Translations under genes and position numbers: made by a program
Shown here: positions 42,061-51,782 of the stretch, piece by piece
Numbering within the stretch: position 1 is the first letter of the stretch
Layout of the letters: every line of letters starts with the position of its first letter
The notes under the pieces: generated by a model
Databases searched by the model: none
What the model was told of the DNA's origin: nothing
What the model saw: the letters and a program-made list of their open reading frames with translations, nothing else
DNA from: CAZGLR01 sp964526635
GTDB taxonomy: Bacteria > Zixibacteria > MSB-5A5 > GN15 > JAAZOE01
Assembly: GCA_964526635.1 (NCBI GenBank)
Contig: CAZGLR010000002.1
Coordinates: 11,096 to 75,095, forward strand
Reading direction: 5' to 3'
DNA: 64,000 nucleotides

Positions 42061-44415
42061 ATGGGTGTCGTGAAAGAAGGAATAACAAATTTTTCGATAA
42101 AGCACCCCTTTATCGTCATCTCAATTGTGGTGGTCCTGACCGCCTTTTTCGGCTATCAGTTGACCAATATTACAATTGATACCGACCCGGAAAACATGTT
42201 GCCGGAAGATGAACCGGTGCGCGTTTTCAATGATGAAGTCAAAGAGATGTTCGGCATCGACGACTTCATTGCAGTCGGGGTGGTCGATCAACAGGGTGCC
42301 TTTACGGCCGAGCAGTTGCGCCGTATTTATGCCATTACCGAAGAAATCAAGAAAATCGATGGCGTCATCGTGGATGACATCATGGCGCCTTCGACCGTTG
42401 ATGATATCCGCCAGGGCGGTGGCAATTCCATTGTTGTTGAAACCCTGATGGAGGATGCTCCGGATTCCGATTCCGGCGCCCAGTATATCCTGGGCCGGAT
42501 CAAGGATAATCCGATCCTGAGGGGTAAATTGGCTTCCGATGACGGCAAGGCGCTGGCCCTTTTTATTCCGATAGAGGCCAAAGACCATTCGCACCGTATC
42601 GCCGGTGAAATTACCGCCATCACTGATCGGCTGGGTGGCGATGAGGATTATTACATTGCGGGCCTGCCGGTTGCCGAAGACAGCTTCGGTGTCATGATGT
42701 TTGGTCAGATGATCTACTCGGCGCCGTTGGCCGGACTCATCATCTTTATCCTCATGTTCATCTTCTTCCGGAACATCAGGATAATCATCCCGCCTATGAT
42801 CGTCGCCGTGACCGCCATTATATGGACTATGGGCGCGCTGGTGATGACGGGGCATACGGTCCATATTATGAGCTCGATGATCCCTATCTTTTTGTTTCCG
42901 ATCGCGGTGCTGAACTCGATTCATATCCTCAGCGAGTTTCATGATCGTTATGGCAAATACAAGCATAAAGAGCCGACTATTCGCCATACTATAAATGAGC
43001 TGTTTATGCCGATGTTGTTTACTTCGGCGACGACCGTGGTCGGCTTCCTGTCGCTGCTGTCCAACAATATTCCGCCGGTGCAGGTTTTCGGTATCTTCGT
43101 CGCCTTTGGCGTCGGCGTGTCCTGGCTGCTTTCGATAACGCTCAACCCGGCGTTTGCCATGCTGCTGCCGGACAAGACCCTGAGGAATTTTGGCAAATCG
43201 AGCGATGAAGAAGATAAGTCACCTCTTTCAGCGGTAAACCATTTCCTCCGCGATTTCGCCGCCAAATACAGTAAGTCCATCCTTTTTGGCGCGACTGCTG
43301 TCGTTATCGTCTCGGCCGTCGGTCTTTCGATGATCACGGTCAACGACAATCCGGTCAAATGGTTCAAACCCTCTGATCCGCTTCGCCAGGCTGATCAGGC
43401 GCTCAACGCTCACCTCGCTGGAACCTATATGAATTATCTGGTCTTCGAGGGTGACGATGAAGGTGCCCTGAAAAATCCCGAACTGCTGCGCTATATCGAG
43501 GGTCTCCAACAACACCTTGAAAAAATTGATATAGTCGGTTCCACTACCGGTATCACCGATGTTATCAAGAAGATCCGCTATGAACTGCTGGGTGCCAATG
43601 ACATGGCGACTTACGCCATTCCCGATGATGAAGCCGCGGTAGGCCAATTCCTGTTTCTCTATGAAATGACCGGCGGTGATCCGGATGATCTTTTCAAGCT
43701 GATCACCTCGGATTATTCCAAGGCCAATGTCTGGGTTCAGATGACTGGTGGTGATAATCAGGCGGTTGCCGGTGTGGTTCACGCCGCTGAACAGTATCTG
43801 GTTGACAATCCGCCGCCCGCCGAAGTCGATGTCCACTGGGCCGGTCTGCCGTATGTCAATGTCGTCTGGCAGGATAAAATGGTTTCCGGAATGCGCATCT
43901 CGCTGCTGTCCTCATTTGGCATCGTGTTTATCATGATGAGCTTCCTGTTCCGTTCGCTCATCTGGGGCGTGGTCTCCATGTTGCCGTTGTCGATCACCAT
44001 TATGGCGATCTATGGCGCAGTGGGGTACATCGGAAAGCCCTATGATATGCCGATTGCGGTGCTGTCATCATTGACACTGGGGTTATCGGTGGACTTCGCG
44101 ATCCATTTCATACAAAGATCACGGATGATCCACAAAAGAACCGGTAATTACAAGGAAACTTACCGTCTGATTTTCGAAGGCCCCGGCCGCGCAATCAGCC
44201 GCAATGTGCTGGTGATTGCCATCGGTTTTGTCCCGATGTTCTTCTCGAACCTGGTGCCGTATATCACGGTCGGGACGTTCTTCTTCGCGATCATGACCGT
44301 TTCCGGGGCCGTTACTCTGCTCTTGCTGCCGGCCATAACGCAAGTGTTCCATAAGAAGCTTTTTCCGGAACATGAAAACAAGAAATCAAATGATAGAATA
44401 ACCGTAGGAGGTTGA
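42061..44415 (+). CDS. RND superfamily transporter (MMPL/HpnN type)
   Basis: About 785 residues with the RND plan: a helix at the N-terminus, a first periplasmic domain (about 35-205), five to six helices, a helix near 445, a second periplasmic domain and a last helix bundle. The sterol-sensing/MMPL-type text VLNSIHILSEFHDRY and LGLSVDFAIHFIQRS contains polar residues in the membrane. Together with the LolA-like, DUF1302-like and DUF2892 genes behind it, it forms a set found in many Gram-negative genomes, thought to move a lipid or lipid-like molecule to the outer membrane. ATG 41962, ATG 42061 and GTG 42070 are all possible starts; the latter two begin near the first helix. Confidence 0.85.
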   Translation: MGVVKEGITNFSIKHPFIVISIVVVLTAFFGYQLTNITIDTDPENMLPEDEPVRVFNDEVKEMFGIDDFIAVGVVDQQGAFTAEQLRRIYAITEEIKKIDGVIVDDIMAPSTVDDIRQGGGNSIVVETLMEDAPDSDSGAQYILGRIKDNPILRGKLASDDGKALALFIPIEAKDHSHRIAGEITAITDRLGGDEDYYIAGLPVAEDSFGVMMFGQMIYSAPLAGLIIFILMFIFFRNIRIIIPPMIVAVTAIIWTMGALVMTGHTVHIMSSMIPIFLFPIAVLNSIHILSEFHDRYGKYKHKEPTIRHTINELFMPMLFTSATTVVGFLSLLSNNIPPVQVFGIFVAFGVGVSWLLSITLNPAFAMLLPDKTLRNFGKSSDEEDKSPLSAVNHFLRDFAAKYSKSILFGATAVVIVSAVGLSMITVNDNPVKWFKPSDPLRQADQALNAHLAGTYMNYLVFEGDDEGALKNPELLRYIEGLQQHLEKIDIVGSTTGITDVIKKIRYELLGANDMATYAIPDDEAAVGQFLFLYEMTGGDPDDLFKLITSDYSKANVWVQMTGGDNQAVAGVVHAAEQYLVDNPPPAEVDVHWAGLPYVNVVWQDKMVSGMRISLLSSFGIVFIMMSFLFRSLIWGVVSMLPLSITIMAIYGAVGYIGKPYDMPIAVLSSLTLGLSVDFAIHFIQRSRMIHKRTGNYKETYRLIFEGPGRAISRNVLVIAIGFVPMFFSNLVPYITVGTFFFAIMTVSGAVTLLLLPAITQVFHKKLFPEHENKKSNDRITVGG

Positions 44416-44417
44416 AA

Positions 44418-45224
44418 ATGAAGACTACGTTCCTTTACTCGTTACTGCTTGTCGCCACCCTGATGTTTGTGGGCGGTGTGGCGGTCGCTGAAGACGCCGC
44501 CGAGATTATGAAGAAATCACACATGGCGTACTATTACGCCGGTGATGACGGTGTTGCCGATGTCACGATGGATATCGTAAAAAGCAACGGCAAAACACGT
44601 ACCCGCGAGTTCACCATGCTGCGCCTCGACCTGGTCGAGGGCGGCGAACAAAAGTACTACACATACTTTCGGAAACCGTCGGATGTCTCGCGCATGACCT
44701 TCATGGTCTGGAAAAACCCCAACAGCAGCGATGACCGCTGGCTGTATATTCCGGCGGTTGATCTGGTCAAACGGATTTCGGCCGATGACAAGAACTCGTC
44801 CTTTGTCGGGTCAAACTTCTCCTATGAAGATGTCTCGGGTCGTCATTGGACCGAGGATACGCATACGCTCGTCTCGGCCGATGAAACTCTCGATAGCCGC
44901 CCGGTGTATCTGATAAGCTCCAAGCCAAATGATCCCGGATACAAGGCCTTTGCCGAAAAGAAAACCTGGGTGGATAAAGAGAATTACCTGCCGCTCAAGG
45001 AAGAATACTACAACGACAAAGGTGAATTGATCCGCGTCTTTGCCGCCGATCAGGTGGAAGAGATTGATGGTATCCTGACGGTTGTCACGCGGACGATGAA
45101 AGACATCAAGGGTGAGCAGCATACGACCATCACCTTCAATAACATCGACTACAATACAGGTGTCGGCGATGATATTTTCACTGAGCGCTACCTCAAGGCT
45201 CCGCCGCGCCAGTACATCAAGTAA
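44418..45224 (+). CDS. LolA-like outer membrane lipoprotein-sorting protein
   Basis: A 268-residue periplasmic protein with a signal peptide ending near residue 23 (VAVAED). The rest is the LolA-like fold of the family PF17131: KSHMAYYYAGDDGVADVTMDI, then YTYFRKPSDVSRMTFMVW and WLYIPAVDLVKRIS. A TAGGAGG site stands six bases before the ATG. It starts two bases past the RND gene, so it should carry a hydrophobic ligand from that transporter through the periplasm. It is not LolA itself. Confidence 0.87.
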   Translation: MKTTFLYSLLLVATLMFVGGVAVAEDAAEIMKKSHMAYYYAGDDGVADVTMDIVKSNGKTRTREFTMLRLDLVEGGEQKYYTYFRKPSDVSRMTFMVWKNPNSSDDRWLYIPAVDLVKRISADDKNSSFVGSNFSYEDVSGRHWTEDTHTLVSADETLDSRPVYLISSKPNDPGYKAFAEKKTWVDKENYLPLKEEYYNDKGELIRVFAADQVEEIDGILTVVTRTMKDIKGEQHTTITFNNIDYNTGVGDDIFTERYLKAPPRQYIK

Positions 45225-45248
45225 CTAAAAACCGGGAGGGAATTGACT

Positions 45249-46553
45249 ATGGAAACCGAATATACATCACGACGGCCCCTCCTGATGGCCCTGCTGGCGA
45301 TGCTGATTATGGTATCGCCGGCAGCTATGGCCCAGGATTTGTACTGGGGCGGATTTGTTGAAGGACTCTGGACCGGCGGCTTAAACGACAACAATCCCAC
45401 CGGCCGCGATTATCCGGCCTCCGAAGTCAGGCTGCAGCTTCGGGCGGAATCTTATTCGAGCGTCGCGGAAGCATTCTCCAAAATCGATTTTGTGCAGGAT
45501 GGCTTCGACTCGACCACGTATGAAATCGAGCTGCGCGAAGCCTACATCCGCTTCCGCATTCCGATCGGACTCGATTTCAAAGTCGGTCGCCAGATTCTCA
45601 CCTGGGGAACCGGTGATTTGATCTTCATCAATGACGTCTTCGCCAAGGACTACCAGTCGTTTTTTATCGGGCGGCAGGATCAGTACCTGAAAGCCCCCCA
45701 GACCGGCATCCGCAGCGAACTTTACACTGGAATCGGGGCATTCAGCTTCGTATTTATTCCTGATTTTGAGCCGAATATACTGCCGACCGGGAATCGTTTG
45801 TCCTTTTATGATCCAATGGAAATGACCATCGTCGGACAGGCGACCCCGGGCTATATCTATATGACACCGGTCGAACCGGGCAACAGCTTCGACAATGCCG
45901 AGCTGGCCGTTCGCTACAAGAACCGCATTGGCGGCTTCGAACTGGCCGGCTATGCCTATCGCGGGTTTTATAAAGACCCCCGGGGCTTCGATCAGTCGAT
46001 CGGCGCCTATTATCCGCGCTTGAATGTCTATGGCGCCTCGCTGCGGGGGCAGATTATCGGGGGCATCCTCTGGATCGAGGGCGGCTATTATGACTCCCGC
46101 GAGGATACCGATGGTGACAACTATTTCATTGAAAATTCATCACTGAAGGGCCTGATCGGATTCGAACGCCAGGTGGCGACTGACTTTACCGGCAATATCC
46201 AGTTCCAAATCGAACAGATGCAGAGCTATGATGACTACGCCGCCGCCCGCTCAGCCCTGATCGATGCTGCCATGCTTCCGCCCACTGCCCCCAAGGCCGA
46301 AGAAATCCGGACACTTCTGACCTCGCGCTGGACCAAGCAGTTGATGATGCAGACTATGACGATATCGGCTTTTGGTTTTTACTCACCCTCGGATCAGGAC
46401 GCCTATGTCCGTTTCTCGATTGAGTATAAATACTCCGATGAATTGTCGTTGATGGCCGGCGGAAATATCTTCGATGGCGAAGATATTCACACCCAGTTCG
46501 GCCAGTTTGATCTCAACGATAACCTCTACGTGAAAATTAACTATGGCTTTTAG
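45249..46553 (+). CDS. DUF1302-like outer-membrane beta-barrel protein
   Basis: A 434-residue protein with a signal peptide ending near residue 29 (AAMAQD) and amphipathic strands to the end, closing in NYGF with a terminal aromatic residue as outer-membrane barrels do. The LREAYIRFRIPIGLDFKVGRQILTWGTGD segment is typical of DUF1302/alginate-export-like barrels. GGGAGGG precedes the ATG. It probably is the outer-membrane end of the RND/LolA-like system. Confidence 0.8.
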   Translation: METEYTSRRPLLMALLAMLIMVSPAAMAQDLYWGGFVEGLWTGGLNDNNPTGRDYPASEVRLQLRAESYSSVAEAFSKIDFVQDGFDSTTYEIELREAYIRFRIPIGLDFKVGRQILTWGTGDLIFINDVFAKDYQSFFIGRQDQYLKAPQTGIRSELYTGIGAFSFVFIPDFEPNILPTGNRLSFYDPMEMTIVGQATPGYIYMTPVEPGNSFDNAELAVRYKNRIGGFELAGYAYRGFYKDPRGFDQSIGAYYPRLNVYGASLRGQIIGGILWIEGGYYDSREDTDGDNYFIENSSLKGLIGFERQVATDFTGNIQFQIEQMQSYDDYAAARSALIDAAMLPPTAPKAEEIRTLLTSRWTKQLMMQTMTISAFGFYSPSDQDAYVRFSIEYKYSDELSLMAGGNIFDGEDIHTQFGQFDLNDNLYVKINYGF

Positions 46554-46565
46554 GAGATACAGGCT

Positions 46566-46763
46566 ATGTCAATCGAAAACATGATTCGCGTGCTGGCCGG
46601 AACACTGGTTCTTGTCTCGCTGGTACTCGGATTGACGGTGTCCCAATACTGGTTCATCCTGACCGGTTTTGTCGGTGTCAATCTGGTGCAGTCGGCCTTT
46701 ACCGGGTTTTGCCCGGCCGAAATGATCCTCAGAAAAATAACCGGCGCTAAATCCGCCGGTTAA
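46566..46763 (+). CDS. Small DUF2892 membrane protein
   Basis: A 65-residue protein with two helices (about 8-25 and 28-45) and the motif GFCPAEMIL near residue 48, the signature of DUF2892 (YgaP-like membrane part). It follows the barrel gene by 12 bases and ends the operon. The cysteine in FCPAE is conserved in the family. Its role here is unknown. Confidence 0.85.
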   Translation: MSIENMIRVLAGTLVLVSLVLGLTVSQYWFILTGFVGVNLVQSAFTGFCPAEMILRKITGAKSAG

Positions 46764-46797
46764 CTGTGCAACACGTTTTTCACCCTCCTATCGGTTG

Positions 46798-46823
46798 AAC
46801 CCGGCGGAGTAATCCGCCGGGTT
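46798..46823. terminator. Bidirectional terminator between convergent genes
   Basis: Perfect 11-base stem AACCCGGCGGA / TCCGCCGGGTT with loop GTAA, placed between the DUF2892 gene (plus) and the GT-C gene (minus). Pyrimidine-rich sequence follows on the plus side. Confidence 0.75.
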
Positions 46824-46832
46824 CTTCATCTT

Positions 46833-47999
46833 CTACACCAGGTAACTCTTCAGAAACTGCGGGAAATACAACCACAGGGCCAGGAACGCCCCCAGGGCGA
46901 TATAGACAAGCTTGAACCATCGTGGCCGCGGTGAGGCGGCAATAATCATCGCGGCGGGCAGAATCAGCAAATAATGGCGCCAGACCGATGAAAACGATAT
47001 TCCGGTGGCCGGGGAAAAGAGATACAATATCACGGCAAAAACAACCAATTCCACTTTGATTCGATATGGATAAAAAAGCAGAAAAATAAGGCCATACCAT
47101 AAAAACACAAAATTCGAAAGATACTGCGTATGCTGAATATCCATGTAAAAATATGGGCTGCTGAACCTGAAATGCCTTAATGAATTCCAGATTGTCACCA
47201 ACGGAAATTCCCAGCTGCGCTGGAAATTTTCCTGAAGCTTCAAAAACAGGAAAAAATCATCGAATTTGAAGTAGAAATACGATGATAAAATCAACGGCCC
47301 CAGCATCAGGGGCAATGTATACAGGGCAAAAGAGGTAACCAGCCGCCCCACCGGATGCTGCCTGCGATTTGCCCAATACTCCCGCCATGATTTGATAAGG
47401 GGGACAACGGCCAGTAACCACGCTGTCGGATAGCACAATGATATCCAAAGGCCCAGAAGCGGCAGCAGGATCATCGTCAGGCGTGTTTCCTGGCCGTACA
47501 ACAGCCACAAATAAATACTCATCAAGGCCAGTAACAGGGCATAGGGAAAACCAAGCAGGAAATAAAAGGCTGTCGGGAATGCCGCCAGCGCGAGGGTTGC
47601 CAACCGTGGGGATACTTCCGGCGCCACTCGCTTGACCATTTTGAAGAAAAAGATGAACCCTATGATACTGAAAATGTATGGTAGAACCAGAATCCCGATT
47701 TGATTAAATCCCGGAGAAAAAGCCGTTACCGCCAGCGGCCATCCGGGAAACCACCCGACATTGCCGCAGATGTCGCCCATCGGGTAATCTTTGCCGGGAA
47801 TGCACGGCCGAACATTGTAGCCATCCTCGGCAATCGAAAGATACAATTTGATGTCCCAGACCGGCTTGAACATCATGCTGTTGTGGTAAGAGAGGGCAAG
47901 TGAAATATAAACTCCGGCCAGTATGAGAAAAATAAGAAACGGCCAGAGAAGTGACCGTGGATTGGAAAACGATGATTCTGACATGGTCTTGTTCATCAT
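46833..47999 (-). CDS. GT-C-type membrane glycosyltransferase
   Basis: A 388-residue protein with about ten transmembrane helices and an acidic first loop (WDIKLYLSIAEDGY) like that of PIG-V/PMT-type mannosyltransferases, followed by GWFPGWPLAV and a FPTAFYFLLGFPYALLLAL segment, also PIG-V-like. Such enzymes use polyprenyl-phosphate sugars on the outer side of the membrane. The start at 47999 overlaps the stop of the preceding phosphatidyltransferase gene (ATGA), so the two are coupled. The acceptor is not evident; a glycolipid is suggested by the neighbour. Confidence 0.75.
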   Translation of the reverse strand: MMNKTMSESSFSNPRSLLWPFLIFLILAGVYISLALSYHNSMMFKPVWDIKLYLSIAEDGYNVRPCIPGKDYPMGDICGNVGWFPGWPLAVTAFSPGFNQIGILVLPYIFSIIGFIFFFKMVKRVAPEVSPRLATLALAAFPTAFYFLLGFPYALLLALMSIYLWLLYGQETRLTMILLPLLGLWISLCYPTAWLLAVVPLIKSWREYWANRRQHPVGRLVTSFALYTLPLMLGPLILSSYFYFKFDDFFLFLKLQENFQRSWEFPLVTIWNSLRHFRFSSPYFYMDIQHTQYLSNFVFLWYGLIFLLFYPYRIKVELVVFAVILYLFSPATGISFSSVWRHYLLILPAAMIIAASPRPRWFKLVYIALGAFLALWLYFPQFLKSYLV

Positions 48000-48634
48000 G
48001 TCATAAATATGACGCAATACAGAAAAATCAGCAGATAAATCGTCGCGCCCAGCCCGCGGGTGAATCTGAAAATTGGTCGGTCATCAAAACGGGGCATTGG
48101 CTGACCGCGCATGACATGAATTAAGCGATGCGTATAGACAGCCAGCGAGAGTGCAATAAAAATGCCGGCCACCGGCAGACTGATCATGATCGCACAGAGA
48201 TTATCCAGCACATAGGCGACCAGAAGAAACGCGATGGATGCAAAGGCATACTTCCCGGTAAAATTCGATGATGGTATATCCTGAATCTTGCGATGAATCA
48301 GGAAGCTTCCCAGGACAATCAGCAGATCCCGGCCGATTACAACCACAGCCAGCCAGAGGGGAAACGCCCGGTATACTATCAGCATGACTACCAGCACCAG
48401 GGCCAGAAATTTGTCCGACAGCGGATCGAGAATCAACCCCAGGCGTGTCTGCTGATTGAGCTTGCGGGCCAGGTATCCATCGAAGTAATCGGTCATCGTC
48501 GCTGCCGCCAGGCAAAGCAGGGTATAAATCCGGTATTCCGGCCCCGGGCGGGAAAGAAATATCGCAACGGGAATCAGCAATAATAACCGTCCCAGTGTCA
48601 TCAGGTTGGGCAGCTTGACGATATCGGAAAGCAT
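47996..48634 (-). CDS. CDP-alcohol phosphatidyltransferase (PgsA-like)
   Basis: About 212 residues with several helices and the full catalytic motif D-G-x2-A-R-x8-G-x3-D-x3-D (DGYLARKLNQQTRLGLILDPLSDK). The opening LPNLMTLGRLLLLIPVA is the PgsA type, which makes phosphatidylglycerophosphate from CDP-diacylglycerol and glycerol-3-phosphate; related enzymes use other alcohols. The ATG at 48634 is chosen so that the protein begins shortly before this segment; a longer start at 48685 is possible. Confidence 0.85.
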   Translation of the reverse strand: MLSDIVKLPNLMTLGRLLLLIPVAIFLSRPGPEYRIYTLLCLAAATMTDYFDGYLARKLNQQTRLGLILDPLSDKFLALVLVVMLIVYRAFPLWLAVVVIGRDLLIVLGSFLIHRKIQDIPSSNFTGKYAFASIAFLLVAYVLDNLCAIMISLPVAGIFIALSLAVYTHRLIHVMRGQPMPRFDDRPIFRFTRGLGATIYLLIFLYCVIFMT

Positions 48635-48692
48635 AGCCCAAGATAGCCCGGCCGAAATTGTTATGCAAGCGGAAGGATGATTCAATTACATA

Positions 48693-48728
48693 AAATAAAT
48701 GAGGCGGGATTGTCTTACATCCCGCCTC
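48693..48728 (-). terminator. Terminator of the minor pilin operon
   Basis: Perfect 10-base stem (48701-48710 and 48719-48728, arms GAGGCGGGAT / ATCCCGCCTC) with an 8-base loop. On the minus strand it is followed by ATTTATTTTATG, so it ends transcription of the pilin genes. Confidence 0.82.
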
Positions 48729-48763
48729 TGCCAACAACGATGAGGAGCGTGAAGGGGAGATCT

Positions 48764-50434
48764 TTACGGTTCTGTCACTACCTCTTCTCCAGAGTAGACG
48801 TAGCCGACATTGGTTTGACGCCAGCCCATGCGGACGAATGTCCGCACCACCGGGGTACCCGGCGGCAGCTTGTTCGGGTCGGACAAGTCGTTATCGAAGG
48901 CCCAGTTACGGAACGGCGGACTATACTCGCTGGGATAACTGTCGCCCTTCTGGGATTCCCAGAGGTTGATCATCGAGCCGGTATAATGCAATGTATCACC
49001 TGACCATGTTTCCAGAAAATGCGGCAGGTTTTCCAGACCACCATTATAATTGCCGCCGCCGGTCTCGACATTCCCCGTGATATACGAGAAATTGGTTGTT
49101 GTCGTCGTGGCCTGACGATCACCGGTACTAAGACTGGAATTGGCATCATCCCAGTTGTTTGATAATACCGTCAGCGCGTCGGTTATGATTGCCATCGGGA
49201 CCTTGTTAACACTGTTGATATCGCCCTGGGTATATACTGGCATGTCAGTAGCCAGAGTGAAACCGTCGGTATTAGTACCAGCGCTGTTGAGAATTTCATC
49301 GGCGTTCTTCAAGCGAGTGGCATGATATCCGCTGCCATTATCGGAGGCATACATGATGCCATTGGGCGGGAAGAATGCCGTCTCCTTGAGAACACCCATA
49401 TCGATATCATAGGAAAGCACATCCTGGCTTTCGCGGCGGTCACGGAATGTGACGGTATCCAGTGCGCCCAGGGTCATCAACGTGTCGGTGACGTTTATCC
49501 ACGAGGCACCATTGTGGAAGAAAGCGTCACCATCCATGATTTTCAACGTGGCTTGATTCTCGAAGGAGTCATCATTGCTGCCGCCGTCGCGTTCGATGAT
49601 GGAATACGGATTCATGGGATTGTCCAGCGGCAGATTCAGACGCTCCTGACCATAGGCGGCATCCTGTACACGGCCGCCCCAGCGGGCGATGGAAGAGTCG
49701 AACCAGTGCGGATCCGACGATTCCAGCCAGCCGGATCCCTCGCGCATCGAATGGAAGTTTCCGTCAATACCCATGATATCAACATCGCCATTGGAGTCGC
49801 TCTGACCTGATCCGGGCTTACGACCATGATGAATATCCCCGAACGCCGTGAAATATGAGTCGATCTGGATACTGTTGTTCGACTGCAGATATACGTCACG
49901 ATTGGAGTGAATACGGCCCAGCAGGATCATGTCGGGACCCGGCGCGATTTCGAGATCGTTTTCATAAAACACCGAAAACTGGAAGATCGGGACCAGAGCG
50001 ACCTCGAAGGTCTCAGTCAGCGTCATCGATGTTCCATTGAGCACATCGATTGCCGTGGACTCCAGAACGAACTGTTTGGTGGCGCCGCTGAGTCCAGCCA
50101 GCGGGCCTTTGTTCAACACTTTGGTTGCCGTGTCACCTTCGGTCGCGAAATACTCGACCGTGACGTGACCGACCTGAACGGTGTCGGACGGCATAACCGT
50201 CGGCGGTTTCTGCTCGGCTTCATAATATGACTGGATGGCTGCAATAGCTCGATCCAGCCCCGCCTCAGCGGCATAGAATGTCTTCATTTCCTGAAGTTCG
50301 TTGCCGGCGATGGTGATTTCATCATTCGAGGACTGAATAATCCCCAGGCCGACAATCGTCAGCATCAAAGTCAACATCAACGCAATAAACAACGCCATAC
50401 CGCGTTGACTGCGCAGGGTAGACAGTAGTTTCAT
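48764..50434 (-). CDS. PilX-type pilus assembly protein with large C-terminal domain
   Basis: A 556-residue protein. It starts with a short basic leader and a PilX-type N-terminus (SQRGMALFIALMLTLMLTIVGL), cleaved after Gly as in prepilins but without the glutamate at position 5. A NELQEMKTFYAAEAGLDRA segment typical of PilX follows. The remaining 450 residues are a large extracellular domain, much longer than in classical PilX (about 200), with Asn/Asp-rich text that suggests a beta-rich adhesin-like or tip domain. The ATG at 50434 has AGGAAGGT ahead. Last gene of the pilin operon. Confidence 0.82.
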   Translation of the reverse strand: MKLLSTLRSQRGMALFIALMLTLMLTIVGLGIIQSSNDEITIAGNELQEMKTFYAAEAGLDRAIAAIQSYYEAEQKPPTVMPSDTVQVGHVTVEYFATEGDTATKVLNKGPLAGLSGATKQFVLESTAIDVLNGTSMTLTETFEVALVPIFQFSVFYENDLEIAPGPDMILLGRIHSNRDVYLQSNNSIQIDSYFTAFGDIHHGRKPGSGQSDSNGDVDIMGIDGNFHSMREGSGWLESSDPHWFDSSIARWGGRVQDAAYGQERLNLPLDNPMNPYSIIERDGGSNDDSFENQATLKIMDGDAFFHNGASWINVTDTLMTLGALDTVTFRDRRESQDVLSYDIDMGVLKETAFFPPNGIMYASDNGSGYHATRLKNADEILNSAGTNTDGFTLATDMPVYTQGDINSVNKVPMAIITDALTVLSNNWDDANSSLSTGDRQATTTTTNFSYITGNVETGGGNYNGGLENLPHFLETWSGDTLHYTGSMINLWESQKGDSYPSEYSPPFRNWAFDNDLSDPNKLPPGTPVVRTFVRMGWRQTNVGYVYSGEEVVTEP

Positions 50435-50536
50435 TGCACACCTTCCTGTCTCAGAGTGCGATTCGCCGCACCGGACGCCATTGTCGGCACCGGAAAAAGC
50501 GATATCCGAATATTTTTCTGGCCGCGTCATCATCAC

Positions 50537-51346
50537 CTAATTTCTCAAACTGACCGTTGATTCGTAAGTTTCATAGCGATACGGGTCGCCAAACTCTTCA
50601 TTTTTTCGTTGCGTACGGGCGTCAATTTTGATGCCGATACGGCGCACGTCACGGGTCAGGGCTTCAGGTACTTCGTCCATGACAAAGCCGTTTTTCAGCA
50701 TAAAGGTAAACTGCAAATCGGTAATGTCTTCACCATATACTTCCGGCGGATTATCGCCGACCTGAATCATCAGATTCGGATGAGTGGTATCGCTGTCATC
50801 AATGAAGAATTTTATCCGGTCGATTGTCATGATCTCAGATCCCGCCGGGTAGGCACGCGAGAGCGGATCGCTCATGTGCTGAATATGCGAGGCTCCTGTC
50901 TGTACTGAAGATATCTCGAAAAACTCGCCTGACTCGATATAGGGATCATAGATGTAAGCCGTTTCCATAGCCAGAAAACAGCTGACATCATTACCGGTAC
51001 AATCCAACACATCGGTCGGGTTACTCATGGCGACCACCAGCGGAGCATCGCAGTTGTCATTCACCCGGTAGTAAATCACCAGTGAGTCGGGATTCTCGTC
51101 ATAGGTAAATAACCCTATCATTCCGTTGGGCAGACCATAGCCAGTCATTCGAAGCTGACGCGTCAATTCGTCAATCGATGCCCGTGCGCTCTGCTGCATT
51201 TCGATCACAGAATCCTGGATCATCCAGGATTGATGCTGGTTGATATATACTCGAAACATGGCCGCGGTGATGATTCCGGTCATAAGGAGCGCAATTAGCG
51301 TTTCCACCAGCGTCATGCCGTACTGATTTCGTAATTTCGATTTCAT
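50537..51346 (-). CDS. PilW-type minor pilin
   Basis: A 269-residue prepilin-like protein. The class III/IV N-terminus is NQYGMTLVETLIALLMTGI: cleavage after Gly, methylated Met1, Glu5. Then comes the PilW-typical AMFRVYINQHQSWMIQDSVIEMQQSARASIDELTRQLRMTGYG. The C-terminal globular part is unrecognised. Ribosome site GGAGG lies before the ATG. It is a minor pilin of the type IV pilus tip, acting with PilV and PilX. Confidence 0.87.
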   Translation of the reverse strand: MKSKLRNQYGMTLVETLIALLMTGIITAAMFRVYINQHQSWMIQDSVIEMQQSARASIDELTRQLRMTGYGLPNGMIGLFTYDENPDSLVIYYRVNDNCDAPLVVAMSNPTDVLDCTGNDVSCFLAMETAYIYDPYIESGEFFEISSVQTGASHIQHMSDPLSRAYPAGSEIMTIDRIKFFIDDSDTTHPNLMIQVGDNPPEVYGEDITDLQFTFMLKNGFVMDEVPEALTRDVRRIGIKIDARTQRKNEEFGDPYRYETYESTVSLRN

Positions 51347-51356
51347 GCCGGCCTCC

Positions 51357-51749
51357 TTACAGGGAATCAGACTTGATAAAGGTATTGATCGTATTCACAT
51401 GCGACCGCTGATCCGGGCCTTCCCAGCTCGCGACCAGGTCGACCTGGCGAAGATGCGAATCGACCGACGTTACCGTCCATTCACGAATCAGGGTTCCAAC
51501 CGTGTCGTTCACCGAAAGAACCGGAATCGTATCAGCGCCCGATACCGGATCAGGCTGGAAACGTAATTCCTCGAGCTTGTCCTGTAATAACTGGGTGGCC
51601 GAGGTTGTGCTCGATGCCCAGGAGTTACCCTCCAGCGCCACCACGGCCATATGCAGCAACAAGAGAAGCGAGAAGGTCATGATAACCATGGAGGTCATCA
51701 CCTCCAGGAGAGTAAACCCGTCATCTTTCCGTATCAATTTCTTCATCAT
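51357..51749 (-). CDS. PilV-type minor pilin
   Basis: A 131-residue prepilin with the motif DDGFTLLEVMTSMVIMTFSLLLLLHM: cleavage after Gly, Phe1, Glu5. The short globular part has QLLQDKLEELRF, as in PilV. GAGG lies ahead of two consecutive ATG codons (51749 and 51746), either of which may be used. First gene of the three-gene operon; FimU/FimT and PilE/PilY1 partners are not seen here. Confidence 0.85.
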   Translation of the reverse strand: MMKKLIRKDDGFTLLEVMTSMVIMTFSLLLLLHMAVVALEGNSWASSTTSATQLLQDKLEELRFQPDPVSGADTIPVLSVNDTVGTLIREWTVTSVDSHLRQVDLVASWEGPDQRSHVNTINTFIKSDSL

Positions 51750-51782
51750 CAATACCTCACTGCAAAATTCCAATGGTCATCA

